Under the pieces are notes generated by a model. It saw only the letters and a program-made list of their open reading frames with translations. It was not told where the DNA came from and did not search any database. Positions 27,616-35,403 of a DNA stretch of 64,000 bases are shown in pieces (the stretch's first letter is position 1; each line of letters begins with the position of its first letter). Where the stretch lies: the NCBI GenBank assembly GCA_900450595.1, contig UGGS01000002.1, positions 558,001-622,000 of the forward strand. The letters run 5' to 3'. The position numbers were made by a program, and so were the translations under genes. The stretch is from [Flavobacterium] thermophilum (GTDB taxonomy: Bacteria; Bacillota; Bacilli; Bacillales; Anoxybacillaceae).

Positions 27616-28701
27616 TCACCCACTCGCCCGTATCTCCTGCCTCATAAACAACCAGTACGCGACCGCAAAGCAGATGAGGGTGGCGGCAATGAGCGCGGTC
27701 GCCTGCGGCCAAATGAGCAGCAAACTTTGCGAGAACGGCAAGGGGGCCGCAACAGCGCCGGCCGTTTGCTCCACCGTGACGATCCCTAGCGTTCGGACGT
27801 CCGGCGAAAGCAAGGCGGTTGTTGATTCATTGAACAAGTAGCTCGGCGACAATCTCATGAGACCAAGCACCAACTCTTGACGGCCGACCGCCTGCTCGAC
27901 GGACGTAATGGCGTCAGACTGCAAAAACGATTTCGCAAACACTTCCACGATCATCGAGTAGAAAAGATTGAAAAACAGCCAAACGGCCATCGACGACAAC
28001 GCGGATGTCGCCGCCTGGCGGAAGACGACGGAAAACAAAATGCCGAGATTCAGCCAAAAGGCGATATACACAAGACATAACAACAAAAAGCAAACCATGC
28101 GGGCAAACTCTTCGAAAGTAGGCGGAATCCCCAAGACCAAAATGCCCAACGCCATCACGAGCAGGCCGAGCGAAAGAAACAAAACAGCATTCAACAACAG
28201 CGCAGCGACAAACTTGCCGTTGATCACATAATCGCGCGGAATCGGCTGGGCCATGAGCCGGCTTAACGTCCCCCGATTCCGCTCCGAATTGATGGCGTCA
28301 AATCCAAGGGCGATGCCGAGCAGCGGCCCGAGAAAGCTGACAAACGTCAGAAACGAAGGCAACGTTCCGTCCGAGACGGTGAATAATTTTAGAAACAAGT
28401 AGGCGCCTTTCGCGATTTCCTTGGCCTCTTCCGAGGAATCCAACGCGTCCCGGATTGTCGTCATCGCCGTATACAGCGAGCCGAAGCAAGTAAGCAAGAT
28501 GAGGGCGATTAAAATGATCATGCGCCAACTCGTCAAATAATCGGCCAGTTCTTTTTTGACAATGGCCGAAAAGGCGCTGTTTGCCCCTCTTGCTCGTTTC
28601 TTCTCATCAAGCGCACCCACCTTCAGCCGTTCGCTCCATCTTTTCACATATGAAAAAACATCGTTTGCCCATCGCTCTTCCTTACTGGCCTTCACGTACA
28701 T
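27616..28701 (-). CDS. ABC-2 type transporter permease
   Basis: 361 residues from the ATG at 28701, which overlaps the end of the ATPase gene by 20 bases. A cytoplasmic N-terminus of about 55 residues is followed by an ABC2-type domain: one helix near 60-80, a large outer domain, then five helices. G-F-D-A-I-N-S-E-R-N-R-G-T-L-S-R-L-M is the typical cytosolic coupling segment (about 140-157). It pairs with the ATPase and the NEW3 protein in one operon. This resembles NosY-like and other ABC-2 exporters, but the cargo is unknown. Confidence 0.85.
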   Translation of the reverse strand: MYVKASKEERWANDVFSYVKRWSERLKVGALDEKKRARGANSAFSAIVKKELADYLTSWRMIILIALILLTCFGSLYTAMTTIRDALDSSEEAKEIAKGAYLFLKLFTVSDGTLPSFLTFVSFLGPLLGIALGFDAINSERNRGTLSRLMAQPIPRDYVINGKFVAALLLNAVLFLSLGLLVMALGILVLGIPPTFEEFARMVCFLLLCLVYIAFWLNLGILFSVVFRQAATSALSSMAVWLFFNLFYSMIVEVFAKSFLQSDAITSVEQAVGRQELVLGLMRLSPSYLFNESTTALLSPDVRTLGIVTVEQTAGAVAAPLPFSQSLLLIWPQATALIAATLICFAVAYWLFMRQEIRASG

Positions 28702-29638
28702 CCCTCCCTTCAAAATAGCGGTGATAAATCTCATCAAGTCCAAAATCCCGCCGGCTGAGATGGAACAGCGAAGATCCTGATTCGATGATCGTCTGGCTGA
28801 TGGCGGCGCTCACATCCGTTTGGCAATACACATCCCATCCATCTTCCGTTTGCTCCACTTTATTGACGCCCGGAATCGCCTCGATTTTGGACCGTAAGGA
28901 AGCGTCAAGCGGCGAAGCAACCACATGGATGACATAGGCATCCTGCAAAAACAGCTGTTGCGCCAGGCGTTCGATATTCCCTTCGGCCAACAATCGGCCG
29001 CCCACGAACAAGCCGACTCGGTCGCAAATTTTCTGCACATGGTGCAATTGGTGCGAGGACAGCAGGACCGTGATGCCTTCATGGCGGCTCAAATCGCGGA
29101 TCAGCCGAAGCAGCTCGCGCACTCCCTCAGGGTCGATGCCCAACGTCGGCTCATCCAAAATGATCACTTCCGGGCGCTTCATCAACACATCGGCCAAGCC
29201 GAGCCGCTGCCTCATTCCCCGCGAGTATGTCCCCGCTTTCTTGCGGGCCGCATCCGTCAAGTCCACCTTCTCGAGCAGCTCCCACGCCCGCTTTTCCGCC
29301 TCGGCGCGGGGAATGCCGTTTAACGCTGCCGTATACAACAAGTTCTCCAAGCCTGTCATGTGATGGTAAAAGCCGACATCATCCGGCAAGTACCCGACTT
29401 TCCGTTTAACGTCAATGGGATTTCGCACTGGATCGATCCCGCATACCCTAACCATGCCGGACGTCGGCTCGGTGAGCCCGAGCATCATCAAAATCGTCGT
29501 CGTCTTTCCGGCCCCGTTCGGGCCAAGGAGGCCAAAAATTTCCCCTTTTTGAATGGAAAGCGACAAATGGTCAACCGCCCGATGGTCGCCATACGTTTTG
29601 CACAAGTTGTCAAGCTCGATGACAGCGGGTGCTGCCAT
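28682..29638 (-). CDS. ABC transporter ATP-binding protein
   Basis: 318 residues from the ATG at 29638 behind gggaggagg. Walker A GPNGAGKTT (about 40-48), the C-motif Y-S-R-G-M-R-Q-R-L (about 140-148, an S-x-G-M variant common in CcmA/drug exporters), Walker B V-I-I-L-D-E-P-T (about 158-165) and the switch His in S-S-H-Q-L are present. A C-terminal extension of about 80 residues follows, as in ABC-2 exporter ATPases. It starts two bases after the NEW3 gene and overlaps the permease gene. Confidence 0.92.
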   Translation of the reverse strand: MAAPAVIELDNLCKTYGDHRAVDHLSLSIQKGEIFGLLGPNGAGKTTTILMMLGLTEPTSGMVRVCGIDPVRNPIDVKRKVGYLPDDVGFYHHMTGLENLLYTAALNGIPRAEAEKRAWELLEKVDLTDAARKKAGTYSRGMRQRLGLADVLMKRPEVIILDEPTLGIDPEGVRELLRLIRDLSRHEGITVLLSSHQLHHVQKICDRVGLFVGGRLLAEGNIERLAQQLFLQDAYVIHVVASPLDASLRSKIEAIPGVNKVEQTEDGWDVYCQTDVSAAISQTIIESGSSLFHLSRRDFGLDEIYHRYFEGRDVREGQ

Positions 29639-29640
29639 GC

Positions 29641-30807
29641 TTACCTCCTCCCGTATGTTTTGATCAAATAGTATAGCCCTCCGGCCACCCCGAGAATGAT
29701 CAACACCGCCACCACTCCCCAAACGGTCGACGTTTTGACCGAGACGCGGAACGCCGCCTCCGCCGACGTTTCCGCCGTTTGCGCCTGGAAGTTGACAACA
29801 TAATCCCCAGCGATCGCTTCATCCGACGCTTTCACTTTCGCCTTGACTGTTTTGGAATCGCCCGGGTTCAGCTGGGCGATCGTGCTTTGATCGAATTCCA
29901 CTTCCCAATCAGGCGGAGCGTCAGCCGTCATATTGATGTTCAAAAGTGGAGCGCTTCCGGTGTTTTTGACGACAAGATCGATCACCCGTTCATGCCCCGC
30001 CGTCACATCGGTGCTTAAGTTTCCTGACGGCGTCGTCAGTTTGAGCGCATACGTGCCCGTAATGACCGCTTCTAACGTCAGCTCAGCCGACGTATCGCTC
30101 GTTTGCGCTTTGATCGGGATTTTGTACGTGCCCGCTTTCACATTTTCCGGCGGTTTGACCTCTACGGTAATGTCTCTTGATTCATTCGGCTCGAGTTTCA
30201 CCGACGTAACGGAATTGCCTTCCGATTTAAACGTGACTTGCCAACCTTTTTCCGCCGCCGAACTTAACGCGTAATTTTGCGTCTTGGCAGTTCGATTTTT
30301 CAGCGTGACATCATACGTGAAGCTCGAATCCGCGTGCCCCTCGAGGTTCGTTTGTTCCGACGTCAGTTCCGTTTTAAACGATCCTTGTTCCGTCACGCGG
30401 ACAAGCAGCGGCAATTTCGATGAACCACTGTCCCCTTTCGCGACGAGCCAAAAGCGGTAATCCCCCTTGTCGACATCCAGCGGCACGGTCACTTCCAACG
30501 TGACCTCTTCTTCTTTTCCGCCTCGGACGGACAGCTGCTCAATCGTTCTCCCCTCAGCGGTAATCGAAGTCGACCATCCTTTCGGCAGGTGGTCAAACGA
30601 GAAGGTGACGTTTTCAATGTTGGAACCGTTGTTGATGACATTGACCGTATAGTCGATTGTTTCCCCCGGCGTCACGGAAAGCCCGGTGTATGGCGTGAAG
30701 AGAACAACACCGCTTGCCGCCGATGCCGGGCGGATCGGAAGAAGAAGCGAAAAGAGAGTCAAGATCATGGCGAACATCATGATGATCCTGCTTTGCACGA
30801 CATTCAC
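29641..30807 (-). CDS. Exported NEW3-domain protein of an ABC operon
   Basis: About 388 residues: a signal peptide (hydrophobic core about 8-28, A-S-A-A-S cleavage), three to four immunoglobulin-like beta domains of the NPCBM-associated NEW3 type (repeated P-G-E-T/D-x-x-x-Y-x-V-x-V-x-N-x-G patterns) and a C-terminal membrane anchor (about 360-380) with a basic tail. It is surface-exposed and membrane-held. The start is GTG, either 30807 or 30798; the aaggagggag sequence fits the second better. The ATPase gene follows after two bases. Function unknown; possibly a partner binding the transporter's substrate. Confidence 0.82.
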   Translation of the reverse strand: MNVVQSRIIMMFAMILTLFSLLLPIRPASAASGVVLFTPYTGLSVTPGETIDYTVNVINNGSNIENVTFSFDHLPKGWSTSITAEGRTIEQLSVRGGKEEEVTLEVTVPLDVDKGDYRFWLVAKGDSGSSKLPLLVRVTEQGSFKTELTSEQTNLEGHADSSFTYDVTLKNRTAKTQNYALSSAAEKGWQVTFKSEGNSVTSVKLEPNESRDITVEVKPPENVKAGTYKIPIKAQTSDTSAELTLEAVITGTYALKLTTPSGNLSTDVTAGHERVIDLVVKNTGSAPLLNINMTADAPPDWEVEFDQSTIAQLNPGDSKTVKAKVKASDEAIAGDYVVNFQAQTAETSAEAAFRVSVKTSTVWGVVAVLIILGVAGGLYYLIKTYGRR

Positions 30808-30934
30808 TCCCTCCTTCTGTTTTCACTTCGTATACGCCAGAAATGGATCAATGGATTTGTTTTGCAGGAGAAAAATTCAGTTGTAGAATAGATGCAGAGC
30901 AACCATTCCAAGCATGCGTCGGGAGGTGGGCAAG

Positions 30935-31516
30935 ATGGAAGACCGACGGAAAGACCTCGAACTGCTCGAGAAGATCGCCGAAGGCTCGCGCGCCGCCTTT
31001 GACCGTTTTTACGAAAAATACGCTCCGATGGTCTATCATATCGCTCTTCGGATCGTCGGCGACGAGGTGGAGGCGGAAGATGTCAGCCACGATGTGTTTC
31101 TCGAAATCTTGCAAAAACCGCATCAATTCGACCCGAAACGGGGAAGCGTTCAAGCCTTTCTTGCGGTGAAAACGAAAAGCCGGTCGCTCGACCGCCTGCG
31201 CAAGAAACGGGACCTTTTAGTGAGCCGCCTTGAGGAAGCAGCTTTAACAGAAAAGGGGGCGGAATTTGATTTTCTCCGCCAACTGGAACAACAAGTCATC
31301 CTCGATGCGTTAACCCATCTCCCCGAGGAGCAGCGGCAAGCCATCATTCACTTTTACTTTCATGGGGAAACACAGCGGGAAATCGCCGCCGCGATGAACA
31401 AACCGTTAGGCTCCGTCAAGTCGCTCATCCGCTACGGCTTGCGCAATTTGCGGAAACAAAAAGAGCTGTTCCACTGGATGGGGGCTGGCAGAGGTGAAGA
31501 ACAGCATGAAGCATAG
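30935..31516 (+). CDS. ECF-type RNA polymerase sigma factor
   Basis: 193 residues from the ATG at 30935, placed after cgggaggtggg. Region 2 (F-D-R-F-Y-E-K-Y-A-P-M-V-Y-H-I-A, about 20-35, then E-A-E-D-V-S-H-D-V-F) and region 4 (L-P-E-E-Q-R-Q-A-I-I-H-F-Y-F-H-G-E-T then I-A-A-A-M, about 132-155) are clear. It overlaps the anti-sigma gene. It is divergent from the NEW3/ABC operon with about 130 bases between, so that operon is the likely target; this is inference from position. Confidence 0.92.
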   Translation: MEDRRKDLELLEKIAEGSRAAFDRFYEKYAPMVYHIALRIVGDEVEAEDVSHDVFLEILQKPHQFDPKRGSVQAFLAVKTKSRSLDRLRKKRDLLVSRLEEAALTEKGAEFDFLRQLEQQVILDALTHLPEEQRQAIIHFYFHGETQREIAAAMNKPLGSVKSLIRYGLRNLRKQKELFHWMGAGRGEEQHEA

Positions 31517-32255
31517 CCATATTTCGGAAGCAAAAATCGTGGACTGGCTGTTAGGCATGCTGCCAGAGCAAGAAAAAGAAGACGTGTCCAACCATCTAAA
31601 GCAGTGCCTTGAATGCCAACGCTTGCTTGAAGCGTGGAAAAACATCGGGCTTAAGGAGGAAGCCCAATATGAAGCACCTCCCCTTTCTCATAAAGAGCGA
31701 ATTTGGGCCCAAGCAGAAGCGCAAAGACAAACAGCGCGCGCGCAGCGAAAGGTCCGCATCGCTTCGGGATGGATCGGCGCCGCTTTGGCCGTTTTCCTTT
31801 TCACCTTGCGCCTTTCCGCTCCCAGCGACGGACCAGCCGCTTCCCATGACCGATCGGATGAGCCATATCGATACCAGATTGTCGAACAACATACCGACAT
31901 TCCGATTGAGCGAATCATCCATAATCCCAAAACGAAACAAATTCCGATTGAGCCATCGGCGCTCTTTCAACAGATGGACGGCACGATTTGGCTCAATGAC
32001 GATACGAAGGAAATGTTGATGGAAATTGAAGGGCTGCCGCCGTTTGCGGCCCGCGATTATCAATTGTGGATCATTTACACCAACAACGAGGTCAAAGGGG
32101 AACTGTTGACGATCCGCCACGGAGCGGCGCGCATTTTGATCACCGGCGAGGATGTCAAACAGTTCAAGCAAATTAAAGCGAGCCTCGAACCAAAAGGGGG
32201 AAGCGCGGCGCCGACCGGGCCCGAGACCTTTATAGTCGAGTTGAACCACGAATGA
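31506..32255 (+). CDS. Membrane anti-sigma factor (zinc-finger N-domain, RskA-like C-domain)
   Basis: 249 residues from the ATG at 31506, or 253 from a GTG at 31494. The N-terminal domain has the H-x3-C-x2-C zinc motif (N-H-L-K-Q-C-L-E-C-Q, about 29-38) that binds the sigma factor. One membrane helix follows (about 88-108), then an outer domain with D-Y-Q-L-W-I-I-Y typical of RskA. It should hold the adjacent sigma factor until an outside signal triggers proteolysis. It overlaps the sigma gene by 11 bases. Confidence 0.88.
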   Translation: MKHSHISEAKIVDWLLGMLPEQEKEDVSNHLKQCLECQRLLEAWKNIGLKEEAQYEAPPLSHKERIWAQAEAQRQTARAQRKVRIASGWIGAALAVFLFTLRLSAPSDGPAASHDRSDEPYRYQIVEQHTDIPIERIIHNPKTKQIPIEPSALFQQMDGTIWLNDDTKEMLMEIEGLPPFAARDYQLWIIYTNNEVKGELLTIRHGAARILITGEDVKQFKQIKASLEPKGGSAAPTGPETFIVELNHE

Positions 32256-32268
32256 TCTTTCAACAAAA

Positions 32269-32306
32269 ATGGGGAAGGGCGCCTGCTCCTCCCCCGTATG
32301 TTTTGA
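32269..32306 (+). terminator. Probable terminator of the sigma/anti-sigma operon
   Basis: atggggaaggg and ctcctcccccgtat can pair around a short loop and are followed by gtttt. The stem is imperfect. Confidence 0.45.
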
Positions 32307-32398
32307 ACACACATCCAACATCCGCCGCATGCGCCCGGGCAACCGTCTCACGAACGCCGTAGCGCCGTCATTTTAAGCGGCCGTTTTTCACCGCCCTC

Positions 32399-33517
32399 TT
32401 ACCGTTGGCTTCGCTCTTTTGTCCGCAGCGCCTTTGGAATGTAAACACAATACGGCTCGCTTTCCAAATAGTCGCCCGTTACAGCGTAAGCGCGTGAACG
32501 AGAGCCGCCGCACACATATCGGAACTCGCAGACGCCGCATTTTCCTTTATATTTGTCCGGATTGCGCAAGTCTTGGAAAATCGGCGAGTGTCGGTAAATG
32601 TCCGCCAGCGGCGTTCCCCTGATGTTCCCGGCTTTGACTGGCAGCAGCCCGCTTGGGTAGACATCGCCGATATGGGAGATAAAAACAAAGCCGTTGCCGT
32701 CGTTTACTCCTTTCGGCGCGCGGCCGAGCCCGTCGACTTGTCCGGTCAACCCTTGGTTCAACACATCTTCGTAACGGATGCCGCCTTTTGTCGTTTTTCC
32801 TTCGCGTATTTTCGCCTGCAGCACAACGCGGCGGTAATGCTGGCCGGCTGTCGTTTTAATGTCAAACGGGACGCGCTTGCTCGTTTCATACAACCAGCGG
32901 AACACCCGCTCATGCTCGATGGGGGAAATCATGTCCTCCTCCTTCCCCCTGCCTGTCGGCACAAGGAAAAAGACGCTCCAAAGGACGCATTTCAGCTTCT
33001 CAACCAATTCCGCCATTTCATCAAGCACATGAACGTTGTATCGCGAAATGACGGTGTTGATTTGCACGGGAATGTCGAGCTCATGCAAGTATTGAATCGC
33101 ACGGATCGTCAAATCAAACGAGCCGCTCACGCCGCGGAAATGGTCGTGAATCTCGGCGTTCGGCCCGTCAAGGCTGAACGCCCAGCGCGACAGACCGACC
33201 TCTTTTGCTTTGCGGATCGCCTCTTTCGTCACGTTCGGCGTCGCGCTCGGCGTCATGGACACGCGCAATCCTTTATCGATCGCATATTTCGCTAAATCGT
33301 ACACATCCGGGCGCATGAGCGGATCGCCGCCCGTAAAGACGAGCATCGGCTGATCCATCTCGTAAATCTCATCGATCAGTTTTTTCCCTTCCTCAAACGT
33401 CAATTCGCGCGGATCGCGATGGTATTGCGCTTCGGCGCGGCAATGAAGGCACTTGAGTTGACAAGCTCTCGTCAATTCCCAAATCACAATAAACGGATTT
33501 TCATTAAAATCGCGCAT
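32399..33517 (-). CDS. Radical SAM/SPASM protein (AhbD/NirJ-like, TIGR04053-type)
   Basis: 372 residues from the ATG at 33517 behind aaggaggggg. Radical SAM motif CQLKCLHC (Cys 19, 23, 26), then F-T-G-G-D-P-L-M (about 60-67) for SAM binding, and a C-terminal SPASM region with C-G-V-C-E-F-R-Y-V-C-G-G (about 332-343) and a final Cys near Y-C-V-Y that bind auxiliary clusters. The family is related to heme d1/siroheme-route enzymes and peptide maturases. No precursor peptide is seen beside it. A perfect Fnr promoter suggests an anaerobic job, perhaps heme or cofactor synthesis; the substrate is unknown. Confidence 0.85.
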   Translation of the reverse strand: MRDFNENPFIVIWELTRACQLKCLHCRAEAQYHRDPRELTFEEGKKLIDEIYEMDQPMLVFTGGDPLMRPDVYDLAKYAIDKGLRVSMTPSATPNVTKEAIRKAKEVGLSRWAFSLDGPNAEIHDHFRGVSGSFDLTIRAIQYLHELDIPVQINTVISRYNVHVLDEMAELVEKLKCVLWSVFFLVPTGRGKEEDMISPIEHERVFRWLYETSKRVPFDIKTTAGQHYRRVVLQAKIREGKTTKGGIRYEDVLNQGLTGQVDGLGRAPKGVNDGNGFVFISHIGDVYPSGLLPVKAGNIRGTPLADIYRHSPIFQDLRNPDKYKGKCGVCEFRYVCGGSRSRAYAVTGDYLESEPYCVYIPKALRTKERSQR

Positions 33518-33539
33518 TGCGGCCCCCTCCTTGGCCTCC

Positions 33540-33582
33540 ATTGTACCGCAACATTCAGGCGCGTTATGTGATATCGATCACA
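33540..33582 (-). promoter_or_regulatory. Fnr-dependent promoter of the radical SAM gene
   Basis: Perfect box TGTGATATCGATCACA (33567-33582) and -10 TACAAT (33545 to 33540, - strand), 29.5 bp from box centre to first -10 base. The predicted start lies near 33533, some 16 bases before the ATG, so the leader is very short but still holds the ribosome site. Confidence 0.85.
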
Positions 33583-33751
33583 TCCACAGCAAAGCCACAA
33601 TAGAGGGCGATCGTACCATGGGCGAAGATGACAGCCATCTGAACAGGCGGTATAATATATTGACCCGCCATACGCCCAAAAAGTAAAGCAAGGATGGCTC
33701 TTCTGATTGAAAAAAGTGTATGCTGTGTCTGCTTCGGCCACAATTCCCCCT

Positions 33752-34330
33752 TCACCGGTACTCTTCCTCCGTATTGACATTGCGCCATACGGTTTCATCC
33801 GCGGCAAGCTGTTGGGCGTCAACATAGCGGACGCGGGCGCGGTCAAGGAGCGAGATCATCCGACGTTCGCCGGCGTCAAGCAGCTCGGCGATCACGGAGC
33901 GAAGCCGACGGTGGTATAAGGCGACCAATGGCTCTGGGCGGCCGCCATGGAGCGGGACGATGGCGTCAAACATCGGATCGATATAGGAAGCAAGCCGCTC
34001 TGTCACTTCCCGCCGCATGTACGGCATGTCGCACGGCAAGACGAACACCCAATCCGCTCGGCTCTGTTCCATAACGGTGTAAAGGCCGGCCAGCGGCCCA
34101 CAGCCGCGGCAGCGCTCGACATCGAGCAGCACCGGGATATCCGTTTGGCGGCGGAATTCATCGACAAGCGACGGGTGGCTGACGATATACAATTCATCCG
34201 CGATCGGATCGAGCGCCGCGACCGACCAAGTGAAAAACGGGGCGCCTTCGTGCAGCGCAAACGCCTTCGGCCGCCCGAACCGGCGCGACTGGCCGCCGGC
34301 GAGCACCGCTCCGGCAATGGCTCGTTTCAT
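33752..34330 (-). CDS. mobA: Molybdenum cofactor guanylyltransferase MobA
   Basis: 192 residues from the ATG at 34330 (gaggggatagag in front). Starts with the nucleotide-binding signature G-A-V-L-A-G-G-Q-S-R-R-F-G (about 6-18), Lys in R-P-K-A, and the metal-binding P-C-D-M-P (about 93-97). It links GMP to molybdopterin to form the dinucleotide cofactor used by respiratory nitrate reductases. MobB is encoded at 18909-19409. It is preceded on the same strand by a DUF2249 gene and its terminator, so it may have its own promoter. Confidence 0.92.
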   Translation of the reverse strand: MKRAIAGAVLAGGQSRRFGRPKAFALHEGAPFFTWSVAALDPIADELYIVSHPSLVDEFRRQTDIPVLLDVERCRGCGPLAGLYTVMEQSRADWVFVLPCDMPYMRREVTERLASYIDPMFDAIVPLHGGRPEPLVALYHRRLRSVIAELLDAGERRMISLLDRARVRYVDAQQLAADETVWRNVNTEEEYR

Positions 34331-34388
34331 CTCTATCCCCTCTTTCCGAACATCATCTGTCCCTACCGTACCATACGAACCGGCGAAA

Positions 34389-34416
34389 AAAAAGATTTCC
34401 GCCTGTCGACGGAAAT
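34389..34416 (-). terminator. Terminator of the DUF2249 gene at 34435
   Basis: gatttccg and cggaaatc form a perfect 8-bp stem with an 8-base loop, followed on the - strand by eight T. It lies 19 bases after the DUF2249 stop. Confidence 0.85.
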
Positions 34417-34434
34417 CCCTATGGAGCGGATGAT

Positions 34435-34668
34435 TTATTTTTTGCCGATCGCCACCCGCCATACGTCCGGCCCTTCCTCTAAGTACTCCCACGTAAACTG
34501 ATCCGGACGCTCCATCATGAATTGGTATTGCAGCGGACGCGGGTCATGGTCATTCGTCAGCTCCATTACTTCCCCCGGCTTCAAACTGTCAAACAGCCGA
34601 AAAATTGCCGGATGGCGATCCCGCGGCGGATAGTCCGGGGCGTGGATTTTGGCGGCAAATTGGTTCAT
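34435..34668 (-). CDS. DUF2249 protein
   Basis: 77 residues from the ATG at 34668 (caaaggagg in front). The D-x-R-x-x-x-P-x-I-F-x-x-F-D-x-L-x-P-G-E start and L-T-N-D-H-D-P-R-P-L-x-Y-Q-F-M are the DUF2249 hallmarks. These small TusA-like fold proteins occur next to hemerythrins, NO reductases and other nitrogen-oxide genes; their biochemical role is not known to me. Two more copies lie at 40191-40637. A class II Fnr promoter precedes it, and a palindrome overlaps the predicted start site. Confidence 0.88.
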   Translation of the reverse strand: MNQFAAKIHAPDYPPRDRHPAIFRLFDSLKPGEVMELTNDHDPRPLQYQFMMERPDQFTWEYLEEGPDVWRVAIGKK

Positions 34669-34688
34669 AACATTGGCCTCCTTTGTAG

Positions 34689-34751
34689 TATAATGAATTA
34701 TATACTTTATCATAACCGCTTGAACCTTGGGGGGTAGTGACGAGCGTCACA
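34689..34751 (-). promoter_or_regulatory. Fnr-dependent promoter of a DUF2249 gene, with palindrome at +1
   Basis: AGTGACGAGCGTCACA (34736-34751, one outer mismatch), -10 TATGAT (34714 to 34709, - strand), distance 29.5 bp. The palindrome TATAATGAATTATA (34689-34702) covers the predicted start and leader, so a repressor may also act here. The box lies between this gene and a divergent small gene. Confidence 0.78.
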
Positions 34752-34797
34752 GCCCGAAGGTGAACATGTTCAATCCCCATGAAAGGAGAAATGGCGG

Positions 34798-34965
34798 TTG
34801 GAAGAGCTTGTTGGCTTTTGCGCGCAATGCGGCAAGCCGATCCATTGTCTGCATGGGTTTTTAAACGGCGTCGTCAGCCGAGAAACAGAGACGTTGTACT
34901 GCTTTCCATGCTATGACAAGCAAAAGGAAATGGAACACACCACGCCGGACAAATGCCACAAGTGA
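34798..34965 (+). CDS. Small zinc-ribbon protein (55 residues, TTG start)
   Basis: From TTG at 34798 behind gaaaggagaaatggcgg. The peptide has two C-x2-C knuckles: F-C-A-Q-C-G-K-P-I-H near the start and Y-C-F-P-C-Y near residue 36, plus a Cys-His near the end, so it probably binds zinc. It is divergent from the Fnr-controlled DUF2249 gene and shares its regulatory region. A clear terminator follows the stop. I do not recognise a named family. The good ribosome site, the Cys pairs and the terminator make it more than chance. Confidence 0.6.
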   Translation: MEELVGFCAQCGKPIHCLHGFLNGVVSRETETLYCFPCYDKQKEMEHTTPDKCHK

Positions 34966-34989
34966 TTGAAAACGCTCACAAACGAAGGG

Positions 34990-35042
34990 AGCTGACCCAA
35001 AAATCCGCTAAAAAGCGGACTTTTGGAGCCAGCTCTTTCTTT
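34990..35042 (+). terminator. Terminator of the small zinc-ribbon gene
   Basis: gagctgacccaaaa-tccgct-aaaa-agcgga-cttttgg-agccagctc forms a nested stem followed by tttcttt. The rest of the gap up to 35403 holds no gene; TATAAT at 35237-35242 is a possible -10 for the next gene. Confidence 0.75.
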
Positions 35043-35403
35043 ATTAAGTAAGCCGTGTATTGATCATGAATGATTCTGAATCAAACCCTTTTATTTATAA
35101 GGAAATTCAATTTTCGTCAAAACAATGCCGCTGCCGGGATTAACATGACCGTACAGGCTAAAACGCACTCCTTTTCCTGGACGGATACAAAGCGACAATG
35201 ACACAAAACGTTATTTTCAAATTTCTACGAATCATTTATAATATGAATGGGAAACGATGATCCTCGTTTGTTCTGCGCTACAATCCCATCCCTTTCCTCA
35301 ACCACTTACTCTACACGCTCGTTTCCCCCAATCCTTAAAAGAAAGGAGCGATTCATCATCACCCACTTTTCCATGGCTACTATATAAGAAGGGAGGATTT
35401 TCC

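Noticed and set aside
33484-33846. 120-codon - strand frame between radical SAM gene and mobA
   Set aside because: Overlaps the mobA end in another frame and covers the Fnr promoter; no protein pattern.
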